Below are positions 15,872 through 24,576 of a stretch of 64,000 nucleotides of DNA, piece by piece. The notes under the pieces were generated by a model. That model did not search any database. It was not told the DNA's origin and worked only from the letters and a program-made list of their open reading frames with translations. The stretch's first letter is position 1, and each line of letters starts with the position of its first letter. Source of the stretch: Acinetobacter oleivorans DR1 (GTDB taxonomy: Bacteria > Pseudomonadota > Gammaproteobacteria > Pseudomonadales > Moraxellaceae); assembly GCF_000196795.1 (NCBI RefSeq), contig NC_014259.1, forward strand, positions 434,001-498,000, written 5' to 3'. Made by a program: the position numbers and the translations under genes.

Positions 15872-17419
15872 TTATTTACCAAATAAAGAGCCAAGTAGGC
15901 CTCGAACAAGTTTTTGACCTGTACTTCCTCCTAAACTGCGCGCAGCACTTTTTGCAAAAGTTCCAACAATATCTTGGGTGAGTTTGGCTCTTTCACGCGC
16001 TGCTCGTTCTTCCTCTTTTAATTGATCACGTGCCAATCTTTCCTGCTCTTTCGCCTGCTGTTTTGCTAGGGTTTCTTGCTCTTTCGCTTGTTGTTTTGCA
16101 AGCTCGGCATTTTGTTGCTGCTGTTCGCGTTCAGCCACTTTATTTTGTAGCATTTCATAGGCGCTATCACGATCTACAACCTGCTCATAAACTCCAGCAA
16201 TAATACTTTGTGAGATTAAAGCTTGACGCTCTTCTGGAGTGATTGGTGTAAATGCAGAGTAAGGAGGCATGACCCAGCCGCGCTCAACAATTTGTGGAGT
16301 ACCTTGCCCATCTAGGCAGCTAATGAGTGCCTCACCAACACCAAGTTCAGTAATCGCTTCATCAACTTTAAAGTTTGGATTGGCTCGGAAAGTATCTGCT
16401 GCGGTTTTTACCGCTTTCTGATCTTTAGGGGTAAATGCGCGTAGGGCATGTTGAACGCGATTACCAAGTTGACCTAGAACACTTTCAGGTAAATCGAGTG
16501 GATTTTGGGTAATGAAATAGATACCTACTCCTTTAGAACGAATTAAACGTACAACTTGTTCAATTTTGTCTTGGAGTGCTTGGCTGGCATTGTCAAATAA
16601 TAAGTGAGCTTCATCAAAGAAAAACACGAGTTTAGGTTTATCCATATCACCGACTTCCGGAAGCTGTTCAAATAGTTCTGAAAGCATCCATAAAAGGAAA
16701 GTGGCATATAGTTTAGGTGTATTCATGAGCTTGTCAGCCGCAAGAATATTAATGTAGCCATGACCATTTGCATCGGTTTGAATAAAATCTAAAATATTTA
16801 AAGCAGGTTCACCAAAAAATTGCTCTCCACCTTGGTCGGCAAGGGCGAGTAAATTGCGTTGAATAGCGCCTAGACTTGCTGGAGATAAATTGCCATATTC
16901 TGCTTTAAACTCGGCTGCATGTTCACTCACAAAAGTGATCATGGCTTTTAAATCTTTAAAATCGACTAATAGTAGACCTTGGTCATCTGCAATACGGAAT
17001 ACAGCAGATAGCACACCCTCTTGAGTATCATTTAAATTGAGCATACGAGCCAATAAAATTGGCCCAATTTCAGAAATGGTAGTGCGAATAGGGTGGCCTT
17101 GTTGACCAAATAAATCCCAAAAAACAACTGGATTAGCTGCGAAAGGAACGCTATCAATCTGCAAAAGCTTTAGTCGTTCATTAAATTTATCTGAAGCTTC
17201 TCCCGCTTTTGCGAGACTCGAAACATCACCTTTAGCATCGGCAAGAAATACCGGTACACCAATTCGAGAAAAACTCTCTGCTAGAACTTTTAACGTAACT
17301 GTTTTACCTGTACCCGTGGCGCCTGCAATAAGTCCATGGCGGTTAGCAAACTGGGAAAGTAAAACAATTTCTTTGGATGTGTCATTAATATTTTTAGCAA
17401 TAACAATCGGTGTACCCAT
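15872..17419 (-). CDS. HerA-like ATPase (DUF853/YjgR type)
   Basis: The 515-residue protein is a FtsK/HerA-superfamily ATPase with Walker A GATGTGKT at residues 33-40 and a Walker B-like LVFFFDEAHLLF near residue 270, plus QLGNRVQHALRAFTPKD typical of DUF853 proteins such as E. coli YjgR. From about residue 425 there is a highly charged coiled coil with a repeated AKQQAKEQE element, then a Gly-rich tail. The role of YjgR proteins is not known; HerA relatives pump DNA or act with nucleases, but no nuclease gene is next to it. It lies 43 bases after metC on the same strand and may be co-transcribed. Family sure, function unknown. Confidence 0.88.
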   Translation of the reverse strand: MGTPIVIAKNINDTSKEIVLLSQFANRHGLIAGATGTGKTVTLKVLAESFSRIGVPVFLADAKGDVSSLAKAGEASDKFNERLKLLQIDSVPFAANPVVFWDLFGQQGHPIRTTISEIGPILLARMLNLNDTQEGVLSAVFRIADDQGLLLVDFKDLKAMITFVSEHAAEFKAEYGNLSPASLGAIQRNLLALADQGGEQFFGEPALNILDFIQTDANGHGYINILAADKLMNTPKLYATFLLWMLSELFEQLPEVGDMDKPKLVFFFDEAHLLFDNASQALQDKIEQVVRLIRSKGVGIYFITQNPLDLPESVLGQLGNRVQHALRAFTPKDQKAVKTAADTFRANPNFKVDEAITELGVGEALISCLDGQGTPQIVERGWVMPPYSAFTPITPEERQALISQSIIAGVYEQVVDRDSAYEMLQNKVAEREQQQQNAELAKQQAKEQETLAKQQAKEQERLARDQLKEEERAARERAKLTQDIVGTFAKSAARSLGGSTGQKLVRGLLGSLFGK

Positions 17420-17462
17420 ATATTTTTATCCTGTGGTTCGAGTCACTATGATCTTGTCGTTT

Positions 17463-18665
17463 TTACAGTTGTTTCAGTGCATTTTCGATATCTTGTATTA
17501 AATCTTGTGGATCTTCTAGTCCTATACAGAAGCGAACCAATAATCCTTGTTGTAAATGTGTATTCTCAAGTTTTCTCATCATTTTTAAATCATAAAGCAT
17601 AATCAGACTAACGGGTCCTCCCCAGCTAAAACCGAGCTTAAATAACGCTAATGCATCGCAAAAACGACATACTGCTGTAATGTCATATTCAGGTTTGAAA
17701 ATAACACTGACTAGACCAGCACTTTGATTATCTATGCAGATTTCTTGCCAATATTGATGGCCTGGGGCGGCCTCATCACTTGGATGTAGAACTTGTGCAA
17801 ATTGAGATTGGTCTTTTAGCCATTTAAGTAAAGTTTGAGCATTGGTTGATTGTTGTTCATAACGTAAAGACATATGAGCAAGACTGCGTTGGACTTGAGC
17901 TGCATCATCTCCTGAAACTGCAATACCTAAAATGGCATGCGTACGGAATAGGCGGTGATGAAGTTTCTCATCACGAGTTACAATGCTGCCCATTAAGATG
18001 TCACCGCCGCCACTCGGATATTTGGTGAGTGCATGCACGGTTAAATCGACTGATAGATGTTCATCAGAAAAATTAAAAGCATTAAACGCAAGCCCAGCTC
18101 CCCAAGTGTTATCTAGGGCTGTTAATACACCGTGTTTTTTGGCTTTTTTGACTAGATTCTTAAGATCAGGAAATTCTAAAGTAACTGAGCCTGCTGCCTC
18201 TAACCATAACAGTTTGCTTTTTTCAGTTGGTTGAAAGCTTGAGGCGTCAATAGGGTTGTACACTTTGACAATAACGCCATATTGATTTTGCAGATGATTT
18301 AAATGCTCAAGGTTTGGTCCATAAATGTTGTCTGGTACCCATACTTCATCATCAGTACTTAAAAATGCTGAGTTCACAACATTAATTGCTGATAAGCCAC
18401 TTGGTGCAAGTAAACAATGCAATCCACCTTCAATTTGCGCAATATTGTCGCCTAAGGTGAAGGTAGTGGGGGTGCCGTGTGTCCCATAGCTATAATCGTA
18501 ATCATCCGTCCAGTGGCGATCAAAAAGGTGCGAAGTTGATTTAAAAATAATAGTAGATGCACGAAATAAGGGTGGTTGCACTGTTTCAATAAATTGCGGA
18601 GCCTTTCTTTGTGCATGAATGAGGCGAGTCTGGAAGTCGTTATGCTTTTTCATAGTGCTTTGCAT
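17463..18665 (-). CDS. metC: Cystathionine beta-lyase (PLP-dependent)
   Basis: The 400-residue enzyme belongs to the Cys/Met metabolism PLP family and should cleave cystathionine to homocysteine, pyruvate and ammonia in methionine synthesis. It shows the early active-site tyrosine region DYSYGTHGTPT, APSGLSAIN, LDNTWGAG (the Asp that contacts the pyridine nitrogen), and the PLP lysine K215 in TKYPSGGGD. The sequence is closer to MetC than to MetB or gamma-lyases (SYGTHGTPT and WGGPVSL near the end), but exact specificity needs comparison. The start may be four codons later at the second ATG; neither has a strong ribosome binding site. It lies just upstream of the HerA-like gene. Confidence 0.88.
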   Translation of the reverse strand: MQSTMKKHNDFQTRLIHAQRKAPQFIETVQPPLFRASTIIFKSTSHLFDRHWTDDYDYSYGTHGTPTTFTLGDNIAQIEGGLHCLLAPSGLSAINVVNSAFLSTDDEVWVPDNIYGPNLEHLNHLQNQYGVIVKVYNPIDASSFQPTEKSKLLWLEAAGSVTLEFPDLKNLVKKAKKHGVLTALDNTWGAGLAFNAFNFSDEHLSVDLTVHALTKYPSGGGDILMGSIVTRDEKLHHRLFRTHAILGIAVSGDDAAQVQRSLAHMSLRYEQQSTNAQTLLKWLKDQSQFAQVLHPSDEAAPGHQYWQEICIDNQSAGLVSVIFKPEYDITAVCRFCDALALFKLGFSWGGPVSLIMLYDLKMMRKLENTHLQQGLLVRFCIGLEDPQDLIQDIENALKQL

Positions 18666-18821
18666 TTCAAATAATAAAGTTAGATTAAGAGAAATTTAGA
18701 TTCTTCGCTAGATTTACGAAGTTTTATAAGACGTTTCGTTACAGTAGACTCATAAAATAAAAACTTGGCTTTATTTTTGCAAAGACCACTACAACATTCT
18801 AACAACAATAGGTTTAAGCGC

Positions 18822-19550
18822 ATGAAGTCGCATTTACGTGTTCACTATTTTCAACATATCGCGGGTGAGGGGTTTGGAAGTTGTTATTCATTTTTAAAAG
18901 CCCACCACGCGACAATTAGCTCTACAGAGTTTTTTGCACTTCCTGTTGATCGGTCACTTGAAATAGAAGCTTTGCCTCGAATTGATGAGGTTGATTTACT
19001 ATTGGTCATGGGTGGCACAATGAGTGTAAATGATGAGGCAAACTTCCCTTGGCTAAAGATAGAAAAAAGATGGTTGCGTCGTTATTTGGCAGCGGGAAAG
19101 CCAGCTATTGGTCTTTGTTTAGGGGGGCAGTTAATTGCTAATGCGTTAGGGGCTGCGGTAAGCCGTAATCGCTATCAGGAACTTGGGTGGTCAACAGTTC
19201 AGAGAGTTGCGAATCTACCTCAAGAAAGCTTCCCATTACCAGAGAAAATAAAGGTGATGCAGTGGCATAGCGAGACATTTGAAATACCTAAAGGTGCTAT
19301 ACATTTGGCTGAAAATCAGGCCTGTCGCAATCAGATGTATCAGATTGGAAAAAATGTACTGGGTTTTCAGTTCCATCCAGAGATGACACCAGCAGCTCTA
19401 GCGCTTTTACTTGAAGATGAAGAAGAGCTTTCTATTTTTGATGGAGAATATGTTCAATCTACGCGTGAATTATATTCTTCCGAAGCACAAAAATTTGAAC
19501 AAGGTAATCAACTTCTAAATAAAGCGATTGAATTTGTAATAAGTGCTTAG
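18822..19550 (+). CDS. Class I glutamine amidotransferase-like protein
   Basis: The 242-residue protein is a stand-alone class I amidotransferase domain (GMP-synthase N-terminal type). The nucleophile elbow GLCLGG carries C99, and FQFHPEMT provides H185 and E187, completing the triad; MGGTMSVNDE near residue 63 forms the oxyanion-side loop. Such proteins may transfer glutamine ammonia to an unknown partner or hydrolyse gamma-glutamyl compounds. I chose ATG 18822, with AGG ten bases ahead, over a TTG at 18765, which would add non-homologous residues. It is divergent from metC and lies just upstream of the ribosomal cluster. Family sure; acceptor unknown. Confidence 0.85.
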   Translation: MKSHLRVHYFQHIAGEGFGSCYSFLKAHHATISSTEFFALPVDRSLEIEALPRIDEVDLLLVMGGTMSVNDEANFPWLKIEKRWLRRYLAAGKPAIGLCLGGQLIANALGAAVSRNRYQELGWSTVQRVANLPQESFPLPEKIKVMQWHSETFEIPKGAIHLAENQACRNQMYQIGKNVLGFQFHPEMTPAALALLLEDEEELSIFDGEYVQSTRELYSSEAQKFEQGNQLLNKAIEFVISA

Positions 19551-19606
19551 TTTAGTTCCCAATACTCGATTAAAGCAGGTTTTGTGGAGAAAATAGAAAA
19601 AGAGAA

Positions 19607-19635
19607 TTGCATAAGACTTAAACAATCGTTATAAT
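19607..19635 (+). promoter_or_regulatory. Strong sigma-70 promoter of the S10 operon
   Basis: TTGCAT at 19607-19612, an exact 17-base spacer and a consensus TATAAT at 19630-19635. Predicted transcription start is near 19643, giving a leader of about 160 bases before rpsJ. Confidence 0.85.
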
Positions 19636-19642
19636 GAGCGAC

Positions 19643-19802
19643 CCTCAATAGGAGGGGCATTTACTGCGAAGAAAGTGGTAAATGTGCATTACAGTCGTGG
19701 CATCGATCATGACCTTAGTGATTTTCACTGCCTTTGACACTTACCAATGGGTGAGATGCGTCAAAGGTGATTCTTTATATGTTTGGCTTGGAGTTTACTG
19801 GT
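19643..19802 (+). promoter_or_regulatory. Structured S10 operon leader
   Basis: The untranslated leader holds at least two hairpins. One pairs CATTTAC with GTAAATG near 19660-19687; the other pairs CCTTTGAC (19731-19738) with GTCAAAGG (19760-19767) and has a further partly paired interior. In E. coli ribosomal protein L4 represses its operon through a leader of this size; a similar role here is inferred. GGAG just ahead of ATG 19803 is the rpsJ ribosome binding site. Confidence 0.65.
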
Positions 19803-20114
19803 ATGTCTAACCAGAGAATTCGTATCCGTTTGAAGTCTTTTGATCATCGTCTGATTGATCAATCTGCTCAAGAGATCGTAGAAACCGCTAAGCGTACTGG
19901 CGCACAAGTTTGTGGTCCAATTCCGATGCCTACTCGCATCGAACGCTTCAACGTTCTTACTTCACCGCACGTTAACAAAGATGCGCGTGACCAGTACGAA
20001 ATCCGCACCTACAAACGTTTGATCGATATCGTTCAACCTACAGATAAAACTGTTGATGCATTGATGAAATTAGATCTTGCGGCTGGTGTTGATGTTCAGA
20101 TCGCTTTGGGTTAA
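19803..20114 (+). CDS. rpsJ: 30S ribosomal protein S10 (NusE)
   Basis: The 103-residue product is full-length S10, which sits in the 30S head and also acts as NusE with NusB in transcription antitermination. The sequence SNQRIRIRLKSFDHRLID and the loop CGPIPMPTRIERFNVLTSPHVNKDAR are diagnostic. The open frame extends upstream to 19767, but ATG 19803 gives the universal S10 start and has GGAG in front. It is the first gene of the S10 operon, behind a strong promoter and a structured leader. Confidence 0.98.
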   Translation: MSNQRIRIRLKSFDHRLIDQSAQEIVETAKRTGAQVCGPIPMPTRIERFNVLTSPHVNKDARDQYEIRTYKRLIDIVQPTDKTVDALMKLDLAAGVDVQIALG

Positions 20115-20172
20115 GGCTTTCGGTTGATTAACTTTTAAGTTAATTAGGCCGCTTTTTTAGAGGTTTATGCAC

Positions 20173-20811
20173 ATGGCTATTGGTTTAGTCGGTCGCAAAT
20201 GTGGTATGACTCGCATCTTTACAGATGCAGGTGTTTCTGTACCTGTTACAGTCATCGAAGTCGATCCAAACCGCATTACGCAAATCAAAACACTTGAAAC
20301 TGATGGTTATCAAGCTGTTCAAGTAACTACTGGTGAACGTCGCGAATCTCGCGTAACTAACGCTCAGAAAGGTCACTTCGCGAAAGCTGGTGTTGCTGCT
20401 GGTCGTTTAGTTAAAGAGTTCCGTGTTACTGAAGCTGAGCTTGAAGGTCGTGAAGTTGGCGGTACTATTGGTGTTGATTTGTTCACAGTTGGTCAAGTAG
20501 TTGACGTAACTGGTCAATCAAAAGGTAAAGGTTTCCAAGGTGGTGTTAAACGTTGGAACTTCCGTACCCAAGACGCTACTCACGGTAACTCAGTTTCTCA
20601 CCGTGTATTAGGTTCTACAGGTCAAAACCAAACTCCTGGTCGCGTGTTCAAAGGCAAAAAAATGGCTGGTCACTTAGGTGATGAACGCGTAACAGTACAA
20701 GGTCTTGAAATCGTATCTATTGACGCTGAACGTTCTGTTTTAGTTGTTAAAGGTGCAATTCCTGGTTCAACTGGCGGTGACGTGATTGTACGTCCTACCA
20801 TCAAGGCCTGA
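20173..20811 (+). CDS. rplC: 50S ribosomal protein L3
   Basis: This 212-residue L3 binds near the peptidyl-transferase centre and starts 50S assembly. The start MAIGLVGRKCGMTRIF is typical, as is the extended arm GKGFQGGVKRWNF followed by THGNSVSHR and GSTGQNQTPGRV, where the Gln substrate of the PrmB methylase lies. I chose ATG 20173 rather than 20167 because AGAGG is correctly spaced (8 bases) from it. It is the second gene of the S10 operon, 58 bases after rpsJ; this gap is the widest early in the operon. Confidence 0.97.
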   Translation: MAIGLVGRKCGMTRIFTDAGVSVPVTVIEVDPNRITQIKTLETDGYQAVQVTTGERRESRVTNAQKGHFAKAGVAAGRLVKEFRVTEAELEGREVGGTIGVDLFTVGQVVDVTGQSKGKGFQGGVKRWNFRTQDATHGNSVSHRVLGSTGQNQTPGRVFKGKKMAGHLGDERVTVQGLEIVSIDAERSVLVVKGAIPGSTGGDVIVRPTIKA

Positions 20812-20822
20812 GGGGAAATACC

Positions 20823-21425
20823 GTGAATTTGAAAACTGTTTCCGGCTCTGCTGTTGAATTGTCTGAAGTTGCTTTCGGACGTGAATTTAACGAAGCTCTT
20901 GTACACCAAGTTGTTACTGCTTACTTAGCAGGTGGTCGTCAAGGTACTCGTGCTCAGAAGTCACGTGCAGACGTTTCTGGCGGTGGTAAAAAACCATTCC
21001 GTCAAAAAGGTACTGGTCGTGCTCGTGCGGGTTCTACTCGTAGCCCAATCTGGGTTGGCGGTGGTAAAACTTTTGCTGCTCGTCCACAAGATTGGTCTCA
21101 AAAAGTAAACCGTAAAATGTATCGCGGTGCAATGCAATGTATCTTAGCTGAACTTGTTCGCCAAGATCGTCTTGTATTAGTTGAAGAGTTTGCTATTGCA
21201 GCTCCAAAAACTAAAGAATTGCTTGCAAAGCTTGGCGATTTAAATGCCGCTCGTGCATTGATCGTTACTGAAGCTGTAGATGAGAACTTATATCTTGCAG
21301 CACGCAACCTTCCGCATGTAGATGTGGTGGATGCTACTGCAATCGATCCTGTAAGCTTGATCGCGTTTGATAAAGTTGTGATGTCTGTAGCTGCTGCTAA
21401 GAAAATTGAGGTAGAACTCGGATGA
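20823..21425 (+). CDS. rplD: 50S ribosomal protein L4
   Basis: The 200-residue L4 is a primary 23S rRNA binder whose loop lines the peptide exit tunnel (RQGTRAQKSRADVSGGGKKPFRQKGTGRARAGSTRSP region, about residues 40-75). In E. coli it also represses its own operon by acting on the S10 leader. Translation begins at GTG 20823 behind GAGGGG. The last four bases overlap rplW in an ATGA junction, so translation of the two is coupled. Length and motifs are normal; nothing suggests damage. Confidence 0.97.
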   Translation: MNLKTVSGSAVELSEVAFGREFNEALVHQVVTAYLAGGRQGTRAQKSRADVSGGGKKPFRQKGTGRARAGSTRSPIWVGGGKTFAARPQDWSQKVNRKMYRGAMQCILAELVRQDRLVLVEEFAIAAPKTKELLAKLGDLNAARALIVTEAVDENLYLAARNLPHVDVVDATAIDPVSLIAFDKVVMSVAAAKKIEVELG

Positions 21426-21742
21426 ACAACGAACGTATCTATCAAGTCCTTAAAGGACCAGTCTTCTCAGAAAAGGCACAAGTTTTAGGTGATACTGTTG
21501 GCGTTCAAGTATTCAAAGTAGATATTAATGCTACTAAACTTGAAGTTAAAAAAGCAGTTGAAAAACTTTTTGGTGTAGAAGTTGTTAAAGTTAACACTAC
21601 TATTACTAAAGGTAAAACTAAGCGCTTTGGTAAAACATTAGGACGTCGTTCTGATGTTAAAAAAGCATACGTCACCCTGAAAGCTGGCCAAGATGTTGAA
21701 ATGGCTGACTTGGGCGATACCGCTGAAAGCGCAGCGGAATAA
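21422..21742 (+). CDS. rplW: 50S ribosomal protein L23
   Basis: The 106-residue L23 sits at the tunnel exit, where it docks trigger factor and signal recognition particle. Diagnostic parts are YQVLKGPVFSEKAQVL at the start, KLEVKKAVEKLFGVEVVKVNT, and GKTKRFGKTLGRRSDVKKAYVTL. It begins within the rplD stop (ATGA overlap). The C-terminus is slightly extended and acidic (MADLGDTAESAAE). Confidence 0.97.
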   Translation: MNNERIYQVLKGPVFSEKAQVLGDTVGVQVFKVDINATKLEVKKAVEKLFGVEVVKVNTTITKGKTKRFGKTLGRRSDVKKAYVTLKAGQDVEMADLGDTAESAAE

Positions 21743-21753
21743 GGACGAAAATT

Positions 21754-22578
21754 ATGCCGATTCAAAAATGTAAGCCAACGTCTCCAGGACGTCGCTTTGT
21801 AGAGAAAGTGGTTCATGACCACCTTCACAAAGGCGCGCCTTACTCACCGTTGGTTGAAGCAAAAAAACGTACTGGTGGTCGTAATAATAACGGTCACATT
21901 ACAACTCGTCACGTTGGTGGTGGTCATAAGCAACACTATCGTATCGTTGACTTTAAGCGTAATAAAGACAGCATCCCAGCTGTTGTAGAGCGCATTGAAT
22001 ACGATCCTAACCGTACAGCACATATTGCTTTGTTGAAATATGCTGATGGTGAGCGTCGTTATATCATTGCTCCTAAAGGCTTACGTGCTGGCGATAAAGT
22101 ACAATCTGGTAACGATGCTCCAATTCGTCCAGGTAACTGCTTGCCACTTCGTAACATGCCTATCGGTTCTACACTTCATAACGTTGAACTTAAAATTGGT
22201 AAGGGTGCGCAATTAGCGCGTTCTGCTGGTGCTTCTGTTCAGTTGTTGGGTCGTGATGGTTCTTACGCGATTGTTCGTCTTCGTTCAGGCGAAATGCGTA
22301 AAATTCATGTTGAATGCCGCGCTGTAATTGGTGAAGTTTCTAACCAAGAAAACAACCTTCGTTCATTGGGTAAAGCTGGTGCTTCGCGCTGGCGTGGTGT
22401 TCGTCCTACCGTACGTGGTATGGCGATGAACCCAGTTGATCACCCGCACGGTGGTGGTGAAGGGCGTAACAAAGGTATTCAACCTGTAAGCCCATGGGGT
22501 CAAAAAGCTAAAGGGTACAAGACACGTACCAATAAGCGTACGACTAAGATGATTATTCGCGACCGTCGCGTCAAGTAA
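21754..22578 (+). CDS. rplB: 50S ribosomal protein L2
   Basis: This 274-residue L2 is one of the most conserved 50S proteins, needed for subunit joining and peptidyl transferase activity. It shows the KRTGGRNNNGHITTRHVGGG N-terminal part and the C-terminal signature MNPVDHPHGGGEGR, whose His lies near the catalytic centre. Length is as expected. It lies 11 bases after rplW and 13 before rpsS within the S10 operon. Confidence 0.98.
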   Translation: MPIQKCKPTSPGRRFVEKVVHDHLHKGAPYSPLVEAKKRTGGRNNNGHITTRHVGGGHKQHYRIVDFKRNKDSIPAVVERIEYDPNRTAHIALLKYADGERRYIIAPKGLRAGDKVQSGNDAPIRPGNCLPLRNMPIGSTLHNVELKIGKGAQLARSAGASVQLLGRDGSYAIVRLRSGEMRKIHVECRAVIGEVSNQENNLRSLGKAGASRWRGVRPTVRGMAMNPVDHPHGGGEGRNKGIQPVSPWGQKAKGYKTRTNKRTTKMIIRDRRVK

Positions 22579-22591
22579 AGGAATCTGACTA

Positions 22592-22867
22592 ATGCCTCGT
22601 TCTCTGAAAAAAGGCCCATTCGTCGATGCGCACTTGTTCGCTAAGGTTGAAGCGGCTGTTGCTAGTAACTCTCGCAAGCCGATTAAAACTTGGTCTCGTC
22701 GTTCGATGATCCTTCCAGATTTTGTTGGTTTAACAATTTCTGTTCATAATGGTCGTAATCACGTTCCAGTAATTGTTACTGAGCATATGGTTGGTCATAA
22801 ACTCGGTGAATTCGCGCCAACTCGTACCTATCGTGGTCACGGTGTTGACAAGAAGTCTAAACGTTAA
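22592..22867 (+). CDS. rpsS: 30S ribosomal protein S19
   Basis: The 91-residue S19 forms a complex with S13 in the 30S head and contacts the A-site tRNA and the 50S bridge. Signature segments are PRSLKKGPFVDAHL at the start, TWSRRSMILPDFVGLTI, and HNGRNHVPVIVTEHMVGHKLGEFAPTRTY (family pattern). It lies in the S10 operon between rplB and rplV with short gaps and a normal length. Confidence 0.98.
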   Translation: MPRSLKKGPFVDAHLFAKVEAAVASNSRKPIKTWSRRSMILPDFVGLTISVHNGRNHVPVIVTEHMVGHKLGEFAPTRTYRGHGVDKKSKR

Positions 22868-22878
22868 TAGGTGTCATG

Positions 22879-23208
22879 ATGGAAGTAACTGCTAAATTAC
22901 GCGGTGCCGCTATCTCGGCACAAAAGGCACGTTTGGTTGCAGATCTTATTCGCGGCAAATCTGTTGCGCATGCTTTAAATATCTTAAACTTCAGCAATAA
23001 AAAAGCTGCTGTTTTAGTAAAAAAAGCATTGGAATCTGCGATTGCAAACGCTGAACACAATAACAGTTTAGATGTTGACGATCTTAAAGTTTCTACGATT
23101 TACGTTGATGAAGGTGTTAGCCTTAAACGTATTATGCCACGTGCTAAAGGCCGTGCAGATCGTATTACGAAGCGTACTTGTCACATCACCGTTAAGGTAG
23201 GGGTTTGA
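22879..23208 (+). CDS. rplV: 50S ribosomal protein L22
   Basis: The 109-residue L22 lines the exit tunnel opposite L4 through its hairpin (VDEGVSLKRIMPRAKGRADRI), the site where macrolide-resistance changes occur in other species. I prefer the second of two adjacent ATG codons (22879; the first is 22876), because AGG is then about 7 bases away and the product starts MEVTAKLRGA as in relatives; the difference is one residue. It ends one base before rpsC. Confidence 0.96.
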   Translation: MEVTAKLRGAAISAQKARLVADLIRGKSVAHALNILNFSNKKAAVLVKKALESAIANAEHNNSLDVDDLKVSTIYVDEGVSLKRIMPRAKGRADRITKRTCHITVKVGV

Positions 23209-23209
23209 T

Positions 23210-23962
23210 ATGGGTCAGAAGGTTCATCCAATCGGTATCCGCCTAGGTGTTGTGAAACGTCATAACGCTAACTGGTATGCGAGTCCGAAACAATACGCTG
23301 AATACTTGCTTAAAGATCTTCAAGTTCGTGAGTTTTTAACTAAAAAACTTAAGAATGCGATGATCAGCAACATTCTTATCGAACGTCCATCAGGCGCTGC
23401 TAAAGTAACAATTAGCACAGCTCGTCCTGGTATCGTAATCGGTAAAAAAGGCGAAGATATTGAGAAATTACAGCGCGAACTTACCAGCATTATGGGTGTT
23501 CCTGCGCAAGTAAGTATCAATGAAATTGATCGCCCAGACTTAGATGCGCGTTTAGTTGCTGAAGCAATCGCTTCTCAATTAGAAAAGCGTGTAATGTTCC
23601 GTCGTGCTATGAAGCGTGCGGTTCAAAACACTATGCGTGCTGGTGCTAAAGGTATCAAAGTTGAAGTGTCTGGCCGTTTAGGTGGTGCAGAGATTGCTCG
23701 TACTGAATGGTATCGTGAAGGTCGTGTACCTTTGCATACATTACGTGCAGACATTGATTATGCAACTATGCGTGCAGAAACAACTTACGGTACGATTGGT
23801 GTTAAAGTTTGGATTTTCCGTGGCGAGATTTTAGGTGGCATGAAACAAGTCATGAACCCTGCTCCTGCTGAAGATCGTCCAGCTAAACGTGGTCGTGGTC
23901 GTGGTGAAGGTCAAGAGCGTCGTGGTCGTCGCGGTGACCGTGCTGCTGACAAGGGAGAATAA
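23210..23962 (+). CDS. rpsC: 30S ribosomal protein S3
   Basis: The 250-residue S3 sits at the mRNA entry channel of the 30S subunit, where with S4 and S5 it helps unwind mRNA. It has MGQKVHPIGIRLG at the start, a type II KH domain with the GXXG-type loop (IGKKGEDI near residue 84), and the C-terminal domain GRLGGAEIARTEWYREGRVPLHTLRADIDY. The tail is long and rich in Arg and Gly (KRGRGRGEGQERRGRRGDR), a variable region. It follows rplV by a single base and is followed by rplP after three bases. Confidence 0.97.
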   Translation: MGQKVHPIGIRLGVVKRHNANWYASPKQYAEYLLKDLQVREFLTKKLKNAMISNILIERPSGAAKVTISTARPGIVIGKKGEDIEKLQRELTSIMGVPAQVSINEIDRPDLDARLVAEAIASQLEKRVMFRRAMKRAVQNTMRAGAKGIKVEVSGRLGGAEIARTEWYREGRVPLHTLRADIDYATMRAETTYGTIGVKVWIFRGEILGGMKQVMNPAPAEDRPAKRGRGRGEGQERRGRRGDRAADKGE

Positions 23963-23965
23963 TCC

Positions 23966-24379
23966 ATGTTGCAACCTAAACGTACCAAATTCCGTAAGGT
24001 GCACAAAGGCCGTAATACTGGTCTAGCGCATCGTGGTAGTACAGTATCATTTGGTTCGATTGCAATCAAAGCAACTGAACGTGGTCGTATGACTGCGCGT
24101 CAGATTGAAGCTGCACGTCGTACTATTAGCCGCCGTATTAAGCGTGGTGGTAAAATCTTTATTCGCGTATTCCCGGATAAACCAATTACTCAAAAGCCTC
24201 TTGAAGTGCGTATGGGTAAAGGTAAGGGTAGCGTGGAATACTGGGTTTGCCAGATCCAACCAGGTAAGATCCTGTACGAAATTGAAGGTGTGAACGAAGA
24301 ATTAGCGCGTGAAGCATTTGCTTTAGCTGCTGCTAAACTTCCGTTTAAAACCACTATCGTGACTCGGACGGTAATGTAA
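23966..24379 (+). CDS. rplP: 50S ribosomal protein L16
   Basis: The 137-residue L16 organises the A-site and the GTPase centre of the 50S subunit. It shows MLQPKRTKFRKVHKGRNTG at the start, the conserved ARRTISRRIKRGGKIFIRVFPDKP (family pattern) and MGKGKGSVEYWVCQIQPG. Its stop codon overlaps the start of rpmC by one base (TAATG), which implies coupled translation. Length is normal for L16. Confidence 0.97.
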   Translation: MLQPKRTKFRKVHKGRNTGLAHRGSTVSFGSIAIKATERGRMTARQIEAARRTISRRIKRGGKIFIRVFPDKPITQKPLEVRMGKGKGSVEYWVCQIQPGKILYEIEGVNEELAREAFALAAAKLPFKTTIVTRTVM

Positions 24380-24576
24380 TGAAAACTAAAGATTTACGTG
24401 AAAAGTCGGTAGAAGAGTTGAAAGCTTTGCTTGATGAGCAACAGCTTAACCAATTCCGTCTTCGTATGGCGAAAGCAACTGGTCAGTTGGGTAAATCGCA
24501 CGAAGTGCAAGTTGCTCGTAAGACAATTGCTCGTATTAAGACACTCCTTACCGAAAAACAGGGGAACGGACAATGA
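24379..24576 (+). CDS. rpmC: 50S ribosomal protein L29
   Basis: This 65-residue L29 is a two-helix protein by the tunnel exit next to L23. MKTKDLREKSVEELKALLDEQQLNQFRLRMAKATGQL (family pattern) and ARKTIARIKTLLTEK are typical. It overlaps rplP at its start and rpsQ at its end (ATGA), so the three are translationally coupled. Confidence 0.97.
   Translation: MKTKDLREKSVEELKALLDEQQLNQFRLRMAKATGQLGKSHEVQVARKTIARIKTLLTEKQGNGQ

Noticed and set aside
15872..17419. HerA-based anti-phage defence system
   Set aside because: No SIR2, NurA or other nuclease partner is adjacent, and the gene belongs to the widespread housekeeping DUF853 group.
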